Origin: Beijerinckiaceae bacterium
GTDB taxonomy: Bacteria > Pseudomonadota > Alphaproteobacteria > Rhizobiales > Beijerinckiaceae
Direction: 5' to 3'
DNA length: 64,000 nucleotides
NCBI GenBank assembly: GCA_947452455.1
Contig: CANGBX010000002.1
Span: 62,001-126,000 of the forward strand
Shown in pieces: positions 1 to 8,718 of the stretch. Each line of letters begins with the position of its first letter. Positions within the stretch are counted from its first letter, which is position 1. Below the pieces are notes generated by a model. The model did not search any database. It saw only the letters and a program-made list of their open reading frames with translations, and was not told the origin of the DNA. Position numbers and translations under genes: made by a program.

Positions 1-547
1 GGAAATCATCAAGATTTTGCCCTTGGCGCTCGTGTGGCACGACCCAAGGGTAGCAGGCCATATCAGCGATGGAATAGTCTCCCGCCACAAATTCATGCTG
101 CGCCAATTGGCGGTCCAGCACGCCGTAGAGACGGTTTGTCTCCTTCACATAGCGATCAATCGCATAGGGCACTTTTTCGGGCGCATATTGCGTGAAGTGA
201 TGGTTTTGTCCGGCCATGGGCCCAAGCCCACCCATCTGCCAGAACAGCCATTCCAGCGTGCGCACACGTGCGCGCAAATCTCCTGAAATATACTTGCCCG
301 TCTTGTCGGCGAGATAGAGCAGGATAGCGCCAGACTCAAACACCGACACAGGCGCGCCGCCATCGGCAGGCTGATGGTCGACAATGGCCGGCATGCGGTT
401 GTTGGGACCAATCTTCAAAAATTCCGGCTTGAATTGCTCGCCTTTGCCGATGTTCACCGGAAAGACTTTGTAAGAGAGCCCGCTCTCTTCCAGAAAAATG
501 GTGATCTTATGCCCATTGGGCGTCGGCCAATAATGAAGATCAATCAT
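1..547 (-). CDS. Glutathione S-transferase family protein, YfcG/YghU-like (nu class), partial at C-terminus
   Basis: The start is the ATG at 545-547 and the reading frame runs off the left edge, giving 182 codons without a stop. The protein opens MIDLHYWPTPNGHKI and continues with FESGAILLYLADKTGKY and WLFWQMGGLGPMAGQNHHF. These follow the E. coli YfcG/YghU family closely, a nu-class GST group with disulfide-reductase and peroxidase activity toward glutathione. The N-terminal thioredoxin-like half and most of the helical half are present. It is last in a minus-strand run after a GMC oxidoreductase, separated from it by an 89-bp gap containing a perfect 16-bp inverted repeat. A detoxifying role beside aromatic catabolism genes is inference. 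Confidence 0.88.
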   Translation of the reverse strand, partial: MIDLHYWPTPNGHKITIFLEESGLSYKVFPVNIGKGEQFKPEFLKIGPNNRMPAIVDHQPADGGAPVSVFESGAILLYLADKTGKYISGDLRARVRTLEWLFWQMGGLGPMAGQNHHFTQYAPEKVPYAIDRYVKETNRLYGVLDRQLAQHEFVAGDYSIADMACYPWVVPHERQGQNLDDF

Positions 548-566
548 GGAAATCTGCCTTTTGGTT

Positions 567-605
567 CAAACAGAATGATGAAAATGAAGTTCATCATTCT
601 GTTTG
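567..605. repeat. Perfect 16-bp inverted repeat with 7-nt spacer
   Basis: The arm at 567-582 (CAAACAGAATGATGAA) is exactly complementary to 590-605, with a 7-nt loop. It is AT-rich against GC-rich surroundings and lies in the gap between the GMC oxidoreductase stop and the GST start on the minus strand. No run of T follows either arm, so it is not a standard intrinsic terminator. It may be a regulator-binding site or an mRNA processing/stability stem. Confidence 0.8.
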
Positions 606-636
606 CTTCTTTGCAAGCATTGCAAGCTTGGCTGTC

Positions 637-2265
637 TCAAGCGTTTTGAGTGGCTGGCGCAGCCGTCTTTCCCAAAATCATGTCAGAGGCTTTTTCGGCC
701 ATCATGATCACGCACGCATTGATATGCGCGCCGACCATATCGGGCATAGCGGAAGCATCCACGACGCGCAGATTGTAGATGCCGCGCACACGCAAGTGCG
801 GATCAAGCACAGCCTGTTCATCCGTGCCCATCTTACAGGTGCCTGCCGGATGATGAGCGGTGACGGCCGCGCGCTTGATGTAAGCGTCGATCTCGGCATC
901 CGTCTTGACCTTTTCGCCGGGCGTACGTTCCTCGCCACGGTATTTTGCCAGCGGTTCGGCATAGCCCACTTCGCGCGCACGTTTGAAACCATGGCGCAGC
1001 GTCGGCAGATCATCTGGATGCGTGAAGAAATTATAATGGATGCGCATCGGCTCGTTGGGGTCATCCGAACCCAGCAAAATTTCGCCGCGGCTCTTGGGAT
1101 GCAGCAAAGCTGGGCGAATGCCATAGCCATCTTGGTAGGCTGGCCGCAGCAGCGGGAACCAGAGATGCGCATTGGTCGGCAGACCGCGGAACATGAATTC
1201 AATATCGGGTACATCGAGAGCCGGATTGGTCTTCACGAAAGCATGCAAACCGCCGGGCACGATTGTGCCGGGGCCCGTGCCAAGGAAATAGGCCTGCAAC
1301 ATCGACAAGGCCATACGATCAAAGCGCATGTGGTTGCGGAAGGGCGAGACATCGTTCTTGCGGTTCCACATGATCAGGCAGGCAAGATGATCTTGCAGAT
1401 TTTTACCGACCGCGAGATTTTCGACGACTTGAATGCCCTTGTCGCGCAGATGATCAGCAGGCCCAATGCCTGACAGCATCAAGAGATGGGGCGATTTGAA
1501 CGTACCAGCCGCCACGATCACTTCGCGCGCCGCATGGGCGCGAATGATCATGCCGTGATGTTCATATTCAACGCCGCGTGCGACCTTGCCTTCAAGGATG
1601 ATTTTGCGCGCATGGGCGTGGGTTTCCACCGTGAGATTGCGCCGCGCACGCACGGGCTTCAGATAGGCATTAGCGGTCGAAGAACGGCGTCCATTGCGGA
1701 TCGTATATTGCGAGCGTCCAAAACCCTCGCCCTGTTCGCCATTATAATCATCCGTTACCGGAAACTGGCAGGCGCGGGCTGAATCAACCCAGGCCTCATA
1801 GAGCGGGTCATCGGTCTTGGCGAATTCTGTGCCGAGCGGGCCATTTCCGCCGCGCGAGTTGCTCTCGCCGCCTTCCCAAGTTTCAGCGCGTTTGAAATAG
1901 GGCAGGATGTCTTTATGGCTCCAGCCTGTGGCGCCATTTTGCGCCCAGCGATCATAATCGCCGCGGTGTCCGCGCGTATAAGCCATCACATTGATGGAGG
2001 AGGAGCCGCCGAGCACTTTGCCGCGCGCTGCTTCAATGCGCCGGCCATTCAGATTGGCTTCCGGCTCTGTCTCAAAGCCCCAATCATGCATGTGATATTC
2101 ATGCATCTTGCCCATGCCGAGCGGAATGTGAATGAGCGGGTTGAGATCACGCCCGCCTGCTTCCAACAGCAGAACAGAAGCGCCATCGGCCGAGAGGCGA
2201 TTGGCCAGCACGCAGCCCGCCGACCCAGCGCCAACAATGATATAGTCGAATTCAGGATTGCTCAT
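637..2265 (-). CDS. GMC-family FAD-dependent oxidoreductase (choline dehydrogenase-like)
   Basis: This 542-residue protein has the GMC family layout. An N-terminal ADP-binding fold carries GAGSAG at residues 12-17 and LLLEAGG after the second strand. The GMC signature GKVLGGSSSINVMAYTRG follows near residue 80. The C-terminal catalytic region has HHPAGTCKMG at about 471 and a second conserved His in MVGAHINA at about 514. The family oxidises alcohols with FAD; choline, alkyl alcohol and aryl alcohol enzymes look alike, so the substrate is open. It starts 48 bp after the D-2-hydroxyacid dehydrogenase stop on the same strand, so the two are probably co-transcribed. A role in side-chain alcohol oxidation in the neighbouring catabolic pathway is inference. 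Confidence 0.9.
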   Translation of the reverse strand: MSNPEFDYIIVGAGSAGCVLANRLSADGASVLLLEAGGRDLNPLIHIPLGMGKMHEYHMHDWGFETEPEANLNGRRIEAARGKVLGGSSSINVMAYTRGHRGDYDRWAQNGATGWSHKDILPYFKRAETWEGGESNSRGGNGPLGTEFAKTDDPLYEAWVDSARACQFPVTDDYNGEQGEGFGRSQYTIRNGRRSSTANAYLKPVRARRNLTVETHAHARKIILEGKVARGVEYEHHGMIIRAHAAREVIVAAGTFKSPHLLMLSGIGPADHLRDKGIQVVENLAVGKNLQDHLACLIMWNRKNDVSPFRNHMRFDRMALSMLQAYFLGTGPGTIVPGGLHAFVKTNPALDVPDIEFMFRGLPTNAHLWFPLLRPAYQDGYGIRPALLHPKSRGEILLGSDDPNEPMRIHYNFFTHPDDLPTLRHGFKRAREVGYAEPLAKYRGEERTPGEKVKTDAEIDAYIKRAAVTAHHPAGTCKMGTDEQAVLDPHLRVRGIYNLRVVDASAMPDMVGAHINACVIMMAEKASDMILGKTAAPATQNA

Positions 2266-2313
2266 TTCTTCTTGCTCTTTCTGTGTCGCGCCTCTTGATC
2301 GGCGCGTTTTTTC

Positions 2314-3378
2314 TCAACCGATCAGGCTTGCGCCGCCGAATTTTTCACGCCAGCGCGGAATGACTTCTTTGTTGTAAACATTATCTGGCACTTCACCGCG
2401 CAGTGCGCAGAGCACAGACCGCAGCGCCCATTGGATGCCGGGAGCTAATTCACCGCCTTCATTGAAGGAGGCCGAGTGGGGCGACATGAGAACCTTGTCG
2501 CCTAGCTGGCGCAACGGTGAATCCATGCCCAGTGGTTCTTCTTCAAAGGCGTCGATGGCGGCACCGCGCAGGCGGCCTTCAGCAATGGCTTTTGCCACAG
2601 CGGCTTCGTCAATTACTTTGCCGCGCGCCGTATTGATGATGATCGCCGAGGGCTTCATCAGCTTGATCTGTTCTTCGCGCAGCATGAAGCGCGTCTCTTT
2701 GGTCAGCACGACATGGAAGGAGACCACATCCGACACGCGCAGCAATGTTTCATAATCGACGCGACGCACGCCCGTCAGCTGGAAGCGCGAGGGTTCCGCA
2801 TAGGGATCATAAGCAATGACCTTGACCCGCCAAGGCGCCAGCAATTGCGAGACGCGGGTGGCGATGCGCCCCAAGCCCACAAGCCCGATGGTAATGCCGG
2901 AATAGCCATCTTCGCGCGCACCCAGAAAGGTGGTGGCCATATGCGGTTCGCGCCATTTGCCTTCGCGCACTTCGCGGTCGCGTTGCACCACGCGCTTCAG
3001 CATGGCGAGCATCATGGCCATGGTGGTTTCAGCCACGCCAAAGCAATTGGATTCGGTGGGGGCATGGCAGACCATAATGCCCAGATCAGTCGCGGCATCC
3101 GTATCAATGTCGTCGACGCCGACTGTATATTTGGCAATCACACGCAGGCGCTGGGCTTCGGCCATGACAGCGCGGGTGATGGGCGTGTGGCGGATTGAAG
3201 TGCCCATGAGCGCGACCTTGTCGCGCGTGGCAGTGGCAAAATCGGCTTCGAAATCGGTGCGCGGCATTTGCCACGCCTTTTCGCCATAGGAAATGTCGAC
3301 TCCCGCTGATGTCAGCCGGTCGAGAATGTCTTTGGGTTCTTCGCGCGGTGCGTAGATGAGGACATTGGGCTTGGACAT
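2314..3378 (-). CDS. D-2-hydroxyacid dehydrogenase family protein (SerA-like)
   Basis: The 354-residue product begins MSKPNVLIYAPREEPKD at the ATG 3376-3378, preceded by a strong Shine-Dalgarno (GGGAGG). The frame is open upstream, but that part lacks family similarity. Features are the NAD-binding motif GLVGLGRIATRV, the substrate Arg in INTARGKVID, the Glu in FEEEP and the catalytic His in SPHSASF, in the usual order. The family reduces 2-keto acids or oxidises D-2-hydroxyacids with NAD(P). It is the first gene of a minus-strand run and diverges from the TauD-type dioxygenase gene across 181 bp of GC-rich DNA that probably holds both promoters. The substrate cannot be deduced. Confidence 0.9.
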   Translation of the reverse strand: MSKPNVLIYAPREEPKDILDRLTSAGVDISYGEKAWQMPRTDFEADFATATRDKVALMGTSIRHTPITRAVMAEAQRLRVIAKYTVGVDDIDTDAATDLGIMVCHAPTESNCFGVAETTMAMMLAMLKRVVQRDREVREGKWREPHMATTFLGAREDGYSGITIGLVGLGRIATRVSQLLAPWRVKVIAYDPYAEPSRFQLTGVRRVDYETLLRVSDVVSFHVVLTKETRFMLREEQIKLMKPSAIIINTARGKVIDEAAVAKAIAEGRLRGAAIDAFEEEPLGMDSPLRQLGDKVLMSPHSASFNEGGELAPGIQWALRSVLCALRGEVPDNVYNKEVIPRWREKFGGASLIG

Positions 3379-3559
3379 GTCGCCTCCCTGCCGCCCGATG
3401 GTGGCTGGCCGGTAGTCCGGCTCGGATTGATTATGCACGGGAATGTGCGCGAGAGGGGCGCCCCGGTCAAGCAGGCGCCGGTTGCGCGGGGCGGCCCCCG
3501 GCTGTAACCTCGTAGGACCAAGAGGGGTATCAGCCCCCAGCACTTCCGGGGAGGGAAGA

Positions 3560-4405
3560 ATGGGTCTCGAAATCAGGCCGCTCACCAAACATATCGGCGC
3601 GGAATTGCGCGGCATCGACCTGCGCCAGCCCCTTGATGAGGCCTCGCAAAAGGCGATCTACAAGGCGTGGCTCGACCATCTTGTCATCGTCTTCCCTGAC
3701 CAGAAACTCGAGCAGGAAGATTTGCTGCGCGTCTCATCCTATTTCGGTGAGATTGGCGCTTTGCGTCGTCCGCCCAAATTCTTCCCCCCGGGGTTCAATC
3801 GCCTGCTGCCCAATATCATGCTGATCTCGAACATTCGCGAGAATGGCGAGCCGATTGGCGCTCTGCCCGATGGCGAGATGATGTTTCATCATGACATGAT
3901 CCATGCGCCGATCCCCCATAACGGCACTTTCCTCTATTCGGTCGAAATTCCGACCCATGGCGGCAATACGCTGTTTGCGTCAGGCTATGCAGCCTATGAC
4001 ACGCTCGACCCCGCTTTGCGCGCCAAGTTAGAGGGCAAGACCGCACTGCATCTTTACAATTATGGCTCGACCAAAAAGGGCGATGGCCATGGCACCGAGG
4101 CTTTCGGTGAGGCCAAACACCCCTTGTTTCGCACGCATGAGGAAACAAATCGCAAGGCGATTTATGTCAACCGTCTCATGACAACCGGCATTGAAGGCAT
4201 GAGCGAAGAGGAATCCCAGCCCTTGCTCGACGCCGTCTTCGACCATGCTGAAAAATCAGAATTCGTTTACGAGCATGTGTGGAGCGTGGGTGACCTTCTG
4301 CTCTGGGATAACCGCTGCTCGTCGCATGCGCGCACGGATTTCCCGGCCGATCAGCGCCGCCTGATGCTGCGCACCACCATCGAAGGCACAGTGAAGCCTT
4401 ACTAA
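3560..4405 (+). CDS. TauD/TfdA-family Fe(II)/2-oxoglutarate-dependent dioxygenase
   Basis: The 281-residue protein has the usual length of TauD/TfdA enzymes. The HxD iron site is at H110 and D112 (FHHDMIHAPIP), the distal His is near 256 in NRCSSHARTDF, and the 2-oxoglutarate-binding Arg is in RRLMLRTTIEG. The chosen ATG follows GGGGAGGGAAG; the longer frame upstream is not family-like. Enzymes of this family hydroxylate a carbon next to a sulfonate, ether or amine, so the product collapses with bond cleavage; TfdA splits aryl ethers such as 2,4-D. The stop overlaps the next start in TAATG, coupling it to a phenol-hydroxylase-type monooxygenase. That resembles a tfdA-tfdB pairing, but substrate assignment is inference. 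Confidence 0.9.
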   Translation: MGLEIRPLTKHIGAELRGIDLRQPLDEASQKAIYKAWLDHLVIVFPDQKLEQEDLLRVSSYFGEIGALRRPPKFFPPGFNRLLPNIMLISNIRENGEPIGALPDGEMMFHHDMIHAPIPHNGTFLYSVEIPTHGGNTLFASGYAAYDTLDPALRAKLEGKTALHLYNYGSTKKGDGHGTEAFGEAKHPLFRTHEETNRKAIYVNRLMTTGIEGMSEEESQPLLDAVFDHAEKSEFVYEHVWSVGDLLLWDNRCSSHARTDFPADQRRLMLRTTIEGTVKPY

Positions 4406-6063
4406 TGTCCATTGCGGGTGAAGCGGATGTTTTGATCGCGGGCGGTGGCCCGTGCGGACTCATGCTTGCCAATGAGTTGGGGCGGCGCGGCATTTCAGCC
4501 GTGCTGGTGGATGAAAAGCCCTCGACCGCTTTCAACCCGCAAGCCAATGCGACGCAAGCCCGCACAATGGAGCATTATCGCCGCCTCGGCCTTGCGCAAG
4601 ATGTGCGCGCGCAAGGATTGCCCGGTGAATATCCAACCGACATTGCCTATTTCACGCGCTATGCAGCCTATGAGCTGGCGCGCTTCTCTTTGCCCTCCGC
4701 AAAACAGGCAACCGATGTCATCAAGCGCATGTCGGGCTCGTGGAGCGCGGCAGAATTGCCTCATCGCGTGTCGCAGAAATTTGTCGAGACGGTGTTGCGC
4801 CGTCACGCCGAAGCCTTGCCCGGCATTTCAGTTAACTACGGCTGGCGGCTGGCGTCTTTCACACAAGATGCCGATGGCGTGACAGGCATTATCGAAAAAG
4901 CCGATGGCAGTGAGCGCAAAACTGTACGCGCAGCCTATCTGGTGGGCGCTGATGGCCCGCGCTCTAAAACACGCGAAGCATTGGGTTTCAGTCTGGGTGG
5001 CGAGACGGGCGTGCAGCGCGATTTTATGGGCGGGCGCATGTGCGCCGTCTATTTGCGTGCGCCGGATTTTTATCAATGCGTGCCCCATGCCCCCGCCTGG
5101 ATGTATGTGACCTTCAATGATGATCGCCGCACTTTTATGGCGGCTGTCGATGGCAAAGGTGAATTTGCCTTCCATACGCAATTGCGTAGCGGAGAAGACG
5201 AAGACGCGATCACCGATGATATGGCCAAAGCCATGTTCTTGCGCGCCGCTGGCGCTGACATGCCGGTCGAATTGCTGGCGCGCGGTTTTTGGACCGCAGG
5301 CCACGCGCTTGTTGCCAATGGCTTTCAAAAGGGCCGCGTCTTTATCGGGGGCGATGCAGCGCATCTCTTTACGCCAGCGGGCGGGCTTGGCTACAATACG
5401 GCGATTGAAGATGCGGTGAACCTCGGCTGGAAACTCGCGTCCGTCTTGAAAGGCAAAGGTGGCCCGAAACTTCTCGAGACCTATGCCCAAGAGCGCCAGC
5501 CTTTGGCACGCCGCAACACGGCCTATGCGCGCAGCTTTGCCGATTCCCTTGGTCTCATTTCAGCCCCGCCCGAACTCGAACAGGCGAGCGCAGAAGGCGA
5601 TACGGCGCGTAAAGTTGCGGGTGATTATTTCAACGCGCATGCACGGCGTGAATTCAACATTCCGGGTGTGACGTTTGGTGGACGTTATGATGGTTCGCCC
5701 ATTGTGGTGAGCGATGGCAGCACACCGCCGCCCGACAAGCCCAATGAATATGTGCCCAGCGCCTGTCCGGGTGGGCGCCCGCCCCATCTGTGGATTGATG
5801 AGCAGACCTCGCTCTATGATCTCTTCGGTTTCGAATGGACCTTGCTCGTTACGCAAAGCGAGGTGGACACCAAGCCGTTTGAAGAGGCGGCCAAGGCGCT
5901 CGGGCTTGATCTCAAGATCGTGCGCCCCGATCAAGCAGGGCTTTATGAGCTTTATGAAGCGCCGCTCGCCCTCATCCGTCCCGATCAGATCGTGGCTTGG
6001 CGCGGGCAGGATGCGAAAGATGCGATTTCGGTCTTGCGACAGGCCAATGGATTTCTAGACTAA
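4405..6063 (+). CDS. FAD-dependent aromatic monooxygenase (phenol hydroxylase/TfdB/MhpA type)
   Basis: This 552-residue group A flavoprotein hydroxylase has the first FAD motif AGGGPCGLMLANELGRRG at residues 12-29. A DG motif follows in LVGADGPRSKTRE, and a second FAD motif GGDAAHLFTPAGGLGYNT lies near residues 314-331. The last 150 residues would be the thioredoxin-like domain typical of phenol hydroxylases. The family uses NAD(P)H and O2 to ortho-hydroxylate phenolic rings to catechols. Its ATG overlaps the dioxygenase stop (TAATG), so translation is coupled. The extradiol dioxygenase 1.1 kb downstream would open a catechol product. MhpA-, PheA- and TfdB-like activities cannot be separated by reading alone. 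Confidence 0.88.
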   Translation: MSIAGEADVLIAGGGPCGLMLANELGRRGISAVLVDEKPSTAFNPQANATQARTMEHYRRLGLAQDVRAQGLPGEYPTDIAYFTRYAAYELARFSLPSAKQATDVIKRMSGSWSAAELPHRVSQKFVETVLRRHAEALPGISVNYGWRLASFTQDADGVTGIIEKADGSERKTVRAAYLVGADGPRSKTREALGFSLGGETGVQRDFMGGRMCAVYLRAPDFYQCVPHAPAWMYVTFNDDRRTFMAAVDGKGEFAFHTQLRSGEDEDAITDDMAKAMFLRAAGADMPVELLARGFWTAGHALVANGFQKGRVFIGGDAAHLFTPAGGLGYNTAIEDAVNLGWKLASVLKGKGGPKLLETYAQERQPLARRNTAYARSFADSLGLISAPPELEQASAEGDTARKVAGDYFNAHARREFNIPGVTFGGRYDGSPIVVSDGSTPPPDKPNEYVPSACPGGRPPHLWIDEQTSLYDLFGFEWTLLVTQSEVDTKPFEEAAKALGLDLKIVRPDQAGLYELYEAPLALIRPDQIVAWRGQDAKDAISVLRQANGFLD

Positions 6064-6104
6064 GCACAAAGGCGCCGCACGGAATGCGCGCCACAGGGGA
6101 GGGG

Positions 6105-7130
6105 ATGATGCGGGGAAAAATCGCGACACTCGCGGCAGCTTTGGGCCTTTTGGCCATTGTGCCTGCCACCGCACAAGAAGAGGCGGCTTTCAAAGGCAAG
6201 ACCGTGCGCATCCTCGTCGGCGGCGCTTCGGGCGCGGCATATGATTTCGTTGGGCGTGCCATTGCCGCCCATATCGGTCGCCATCTGCCGGGCGAACCCT
6301 CGGTCGTGGTCGAGAATATGCCGGGTGCGGCCTCCATAGTCATGATGAACCATCTCTACAATCGCGCTGCCAAAGACGGCAGCGTGATGGGCATGCCGCT
6401 CAATGGCATTGTGCTCGAGCCGCGTTTGAAGAGTCTGTCGCGCGATGGTTCCAACGTGCATTTTGAATTGTCGAAAATGCGCTTTGTCGGAACGCCCGCG
6501 CAGCAGCCGCAAGTGCTCTGGGTCTGGCACAAGACACCCTATGCAACGCTGGATGATTTGAAAAAGACACCCAGCAATTTCGGCTCGACGGCCCCGGGGG
6601 GTGATAATTTCATTCTGCCGACACTCGCCAATGCGTTGCTTGGTACGCAGATGAAAGTCATCACGGGCTATAAGGGCGTGAATGATATATTTCTCGCAGC
6701 TGAACAGGGCGAGGTGCATGGCGCAACGGTCAATTTCTCCTCGCTTCTCGGCAAGCCCGATTGGATGAAGGAAAAGAAGGCCCGCATCCTCATTCAATTT
6801 GGCACCGAGCGGCTCGCCAATCTGAAAGATGTGCCGACCGCCATTGAGCTGGCCTCTGATGAAGCCTCCAAACAAATGCTGCGCGTCTATGCGACCAAGT
6901 TCAAAACGACCTATCCGATCTTGCTGCCGCCCGATGTGCCTGAGGCGCGGGTGAAGACGGTTCAAAAAGCTTTCGATGCCACAATGAAGGACAAGGCATT
7001 CATCAGTGACGCTGAAAAGATCGGTATTGAAGTCGATCCGCTGTCAGGCGCCGAGATTGAAAAGGTTATGGCGGAAATCAATGCCGCTCCGCAGGAGGCG
7101 ATTGATCGTCTCGGCAAACTTGTGAATTAA
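6105..7130 (+). CDS. Tripartite tricarboxylate transporter-type (Bug/TctC) solute-binding protein
   Basis: The 341-residue protein starts MMRGKIATLAAALGLLAIVP and has a Sec signal peptide cleaved near ATAQ, so it is periplasmic. The mature part begins FKGKTVRILVGGASGAAYD and contains VVENMPGAASIVMMNHLYN, matching the Bug/TctC receptor fold. These proteins bind carboxylates, often aromatic acids in catabolic clusters. A purine-rich GGGGAGGGG directly precedes two adjacent ATGs (6105 and 6108). The membrane partners TctA and TctB are not nearby, so it would have to work with a transporter encoded elsewhere or act as a sensor. It lies 41 bp after the FAD monooxygenase and is probably co-transcribed with it. 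Confidence 0.85.
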   Translation: MMRGKIATLAAALGLLAIVPATAQEEAAFKGKTVRILVGGASGAAYDFVGRAIAAHIGRHLPGEPSVVVENMPGAASIVMMNHLYNRAAKDGSVMGMPLNGIVLEPRLKSLSRDGSNVHFELSKMRFVGTPAQQPQVLWVWHKTPYATLDDLKKTPSNFGSTAPGGDNFILPTLANALLGTQMKVITGYKGVNDIFLAAEQGEVHGATVNFSSLLGKPDWMKEKKARILIQFGTERLANLKDVPTAIELASDEASKQMLRVYATKFKTTYPILLPPDVPEARVKTVQKAFDATMKDKAFISDAEKIGIEVDPLSGAEIEKVMAEINAAPQEAIDRLGKLVN

Positions 7131-7155
7131 TCCAAGAACAAGAAGGATACCTCCC

Positions 7156-8046
7156 ATGATTGAAACACGCCGTCTGGGGCATGCCACATTTTCGACACCC
7201 GACCTTCAGCAGCAGGTTGATTATTATCAGCATGTGCTCGGCCTCTCGGTCGTCGAGCAAACTGCAAAGCGCTGCGTGCTCGCTACCAAAGTAGGCCATG
7301 AGGCCATTGTGTTGGAGAGCGGCGACACGCCTTGGCACACGGGCATTGCTTTGCAAGTCGCGCCGGGCACGGATTTGGGCGAGCTGTCAGCAGCCCTCAC
7401 CAAAGAAGGCATCGCCAATGAGCGCCGCTCTGACATTACGCCGGGCGTGAAAGAAGCCATTGCCTTCAAAGATCCCAAAGGCACGCAGATGGAAGTCTAT
7501 GCGGAATATAATTTCGCACCCGACGATGGCATCCGCGAAGGCATTATGCCTTTGAAGCTTGGTCACGTGGCATGGCGCGTCAATGATGTGAATAAACTCA
7601 CGCGCTTCTATTGCGATCTGCTCGGCTTTAAAGAGTCAGATTGGATTGGCGACCATTTCTCGTTCCTGCGTTGCGGCGTTGATCATCACACGATGAATTT
7701 CGCCCGCTATCCGGAAGAGCGTCTGCATCATTTTGCTTTTGAAGTGAAAGATGTCCCGGCGCTGCATCAGGCTTGTGATGAGTTGACGCGTCACAAGATC
7801 CAGCTGGTCTGGGGCCCGATCCGTCACGTGGTCGGCCATAATGTGGCGGCCTATCATCGTAATCCCGAAGATCACCGCATCGAAATGTATGCGGAAATGG
7901 ATCTGCTGAAAGACGAAGCGCTCGGCTATTTCGAGCCGCGCCCCTGGCACGAAGATCGTCCGCAGCGCCCGAAACATTGGCCCAAGGACACATGGCGCAG
8001 CCAATGGGGTTTTGGTTCTTTCGGCACGTTCCCCGGTTATCCGTAA
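7156..8046 (+). CDS. Two-domain VOC protein, type I extradiol dioxygenase (catechol 2,3-dioxygenase-like)
   Basis: This 296-residue protein has two vicinal-oxygen-chelate modules, residues about 5-120 and 135-250. The C-terminal module keeps a full metal triad: H137 in LKLGHVAWRV, H191/H192 in RLHHFAFEV and E243 in DHRIEMYAEMD. That is the pattern of active type I extradiol dioxygenases, which cut catechols next to the two hydroxyls with Fe(II) or Mn(II). An AAGGA sequence precedes the ATG. It is the last gene of the plus-strand run with the TauD dioxygenase, FAD monooxygenase and binding protein, consistent with ring cleavage of the catechol they would make. Which catechol is used is unknown. 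A large palindrome follows. Confidence 0.87.
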   Translation: MIETRRLGHATFSTPDLQQQVDYYQHVLGLSVVEQTAKRCVLATKVGHEAIVLESGDTPWHTGIALQVAPGTDLGELSAALTKEGIANERRSDITPGVKEAIAFKDPKGTQMEVYAEYNFAPDDGIREGIMPLKLGHVAWRVNDVNKLTRFYCDLLGFKESDWIGDHFSFLRCGVDHHTMNFARYPEERLHHFAFEVKDVPALHQACDELTRHKIQLVWGPIRHVVGHNVAAYHRNPEDHRIEMYAEMDLLKDEALGYFEPRPWHEDRPQRPKHWPKDTWRSQWGFGSFGTFPGYP

Positions 8047-8065
8047 GACGCGACACAAATCGCGC

Positions 8066-8179
8066 GACCCCCACCCCTAGCCCCTCCCCACAAGGGGGAG
8101 GGGGATTTGGTCGCGCGTGCCCCTTAACCCTCCCCCTTGTGGGGAGGGTGGGCGAGCGCAGCTCGACCGGGTGGGGGTC
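8066..8179. repeat. Intergenic palindromic element with 11-bp terminal inverted repeats
   Basis: The ends at 8066-8076 (GACCCCCACCC) and 8169-8179 are perfect inverted repeats. Inside, CCTCCCCACAAGGGGGAGG on the left is mirrored by CCCTCCCCCTTGTGGGGAGGG on the right, so the whole 114 bp can fold into one long hairpin. It lies between converging genes, where it could also stop transcription from both sides. C/G-rich palindromes of this kind are common in Rhizobiales genomes. Confidence 0.7.
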
Positions 8180-8217
8180 TGCGCATCTCACACGTTTTCA
8201 AGAGGTGCAAAGACGCT

Positions 8218-8529
8218 TTAGTCGATGTCGACAAAAACCTCATCGCCGCGCATGTCGACTTTGTAGGTGCGCAGGGCAATCGAGCAGGGCGAGCCGGTGG
8301 GCTCTCCGGTGGTCACATCAAATGTGCCAAAATGCATGGAGCACTCGATCTCGGTGCCTATCAGAACGCCTTCAGACAAGTTCGAGAGGCCATGCGTGCA
8401 GCGGTCGTCGGTCACGTAGAAAGTGCCCTCGACATTATAGACCGCGAGAGCCTGCTCGCCGTGCTCTACCCGCTTCATTTCGCCGGGAGCTAGGTCGGCA
8501 GTCTTGCAAACGAGAATCTGGTTGGCCAC
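8218..8529 (-). CDS. Rieske-type [2Fe-2S] ferredoxin, oxygenase electron carrier
   Basis: The 103-residue product has the complete Rieske signature CTHG-16-CSMH with C44, H46, C63 and H66. Size and soluble character fit the ferredoxin component of multicomponent Rieske oxygenases (or the related small subunit NirD). The start is the GTG at 8527-8529, giving MANQILVCKTADLAPGE, with a GGGAGGA Shine-Dalgarno about eight bases upstream. The longer frame starting at 8601 adds a proline/arginine-rich stretch unlike the family. It diverges from the Rieske oxygenase alpha and beta genes 190 bp away and would deliver electrons to them. No ferredoxin reductase gene is seen in the window. Confidence 0.9.
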   Translation of the reverse strand: MANQILVCKTADLAPGEMKRVEHGEQALAVYNVEGTFYVTDDRCTHGLSNLSEGVLIGTEIECSMHFGTFDVTTGEPTGSPCSIALRTYKVDMRGDEVFVDID

Positions 8530-8657
8530 GCGTCTTTCCTCCCAAGCGGCGCTGCCCCGGTTGGGGTCTGTCCGCCACGGGGGTCTTTTAGGGCTGTGCA
8601 CCCCCTCGGGGCAAGGGTTTAGGCCAAAAAATCTTAAGCAATTCCCACGTTGTGAGA

Positions 8658-8686
8658 TTGACAGTCGGACGGGGCGGCCTCACAAC
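8658..8686 (+). promoter_or_regulatory. Possible promoter for the Rieske oxygenase genes
   Basis: A perfect -35 hexamer TTGACA lies at 8658-8663. At 17-bp spacing the -10 position holds only CACAAC, a weak match. The predicted start point would be near 8693, 25 bases before the alpha-subunit ATG. The -35 is clear but the -10 is poor, so activation by a regulator may be needed. Confidence 0.3.
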
Positions 8687-8718
8687 AGGGTCTGGAAACG
8701 CTTGGCAAGAGGTGCTCA

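Noticed and set aside
628-1473. 281-codon plus-strand frame over the GMC oxidoreductase
   Set aside because: Antisense shadow of a gene with intact FAD and catalytic motifs.
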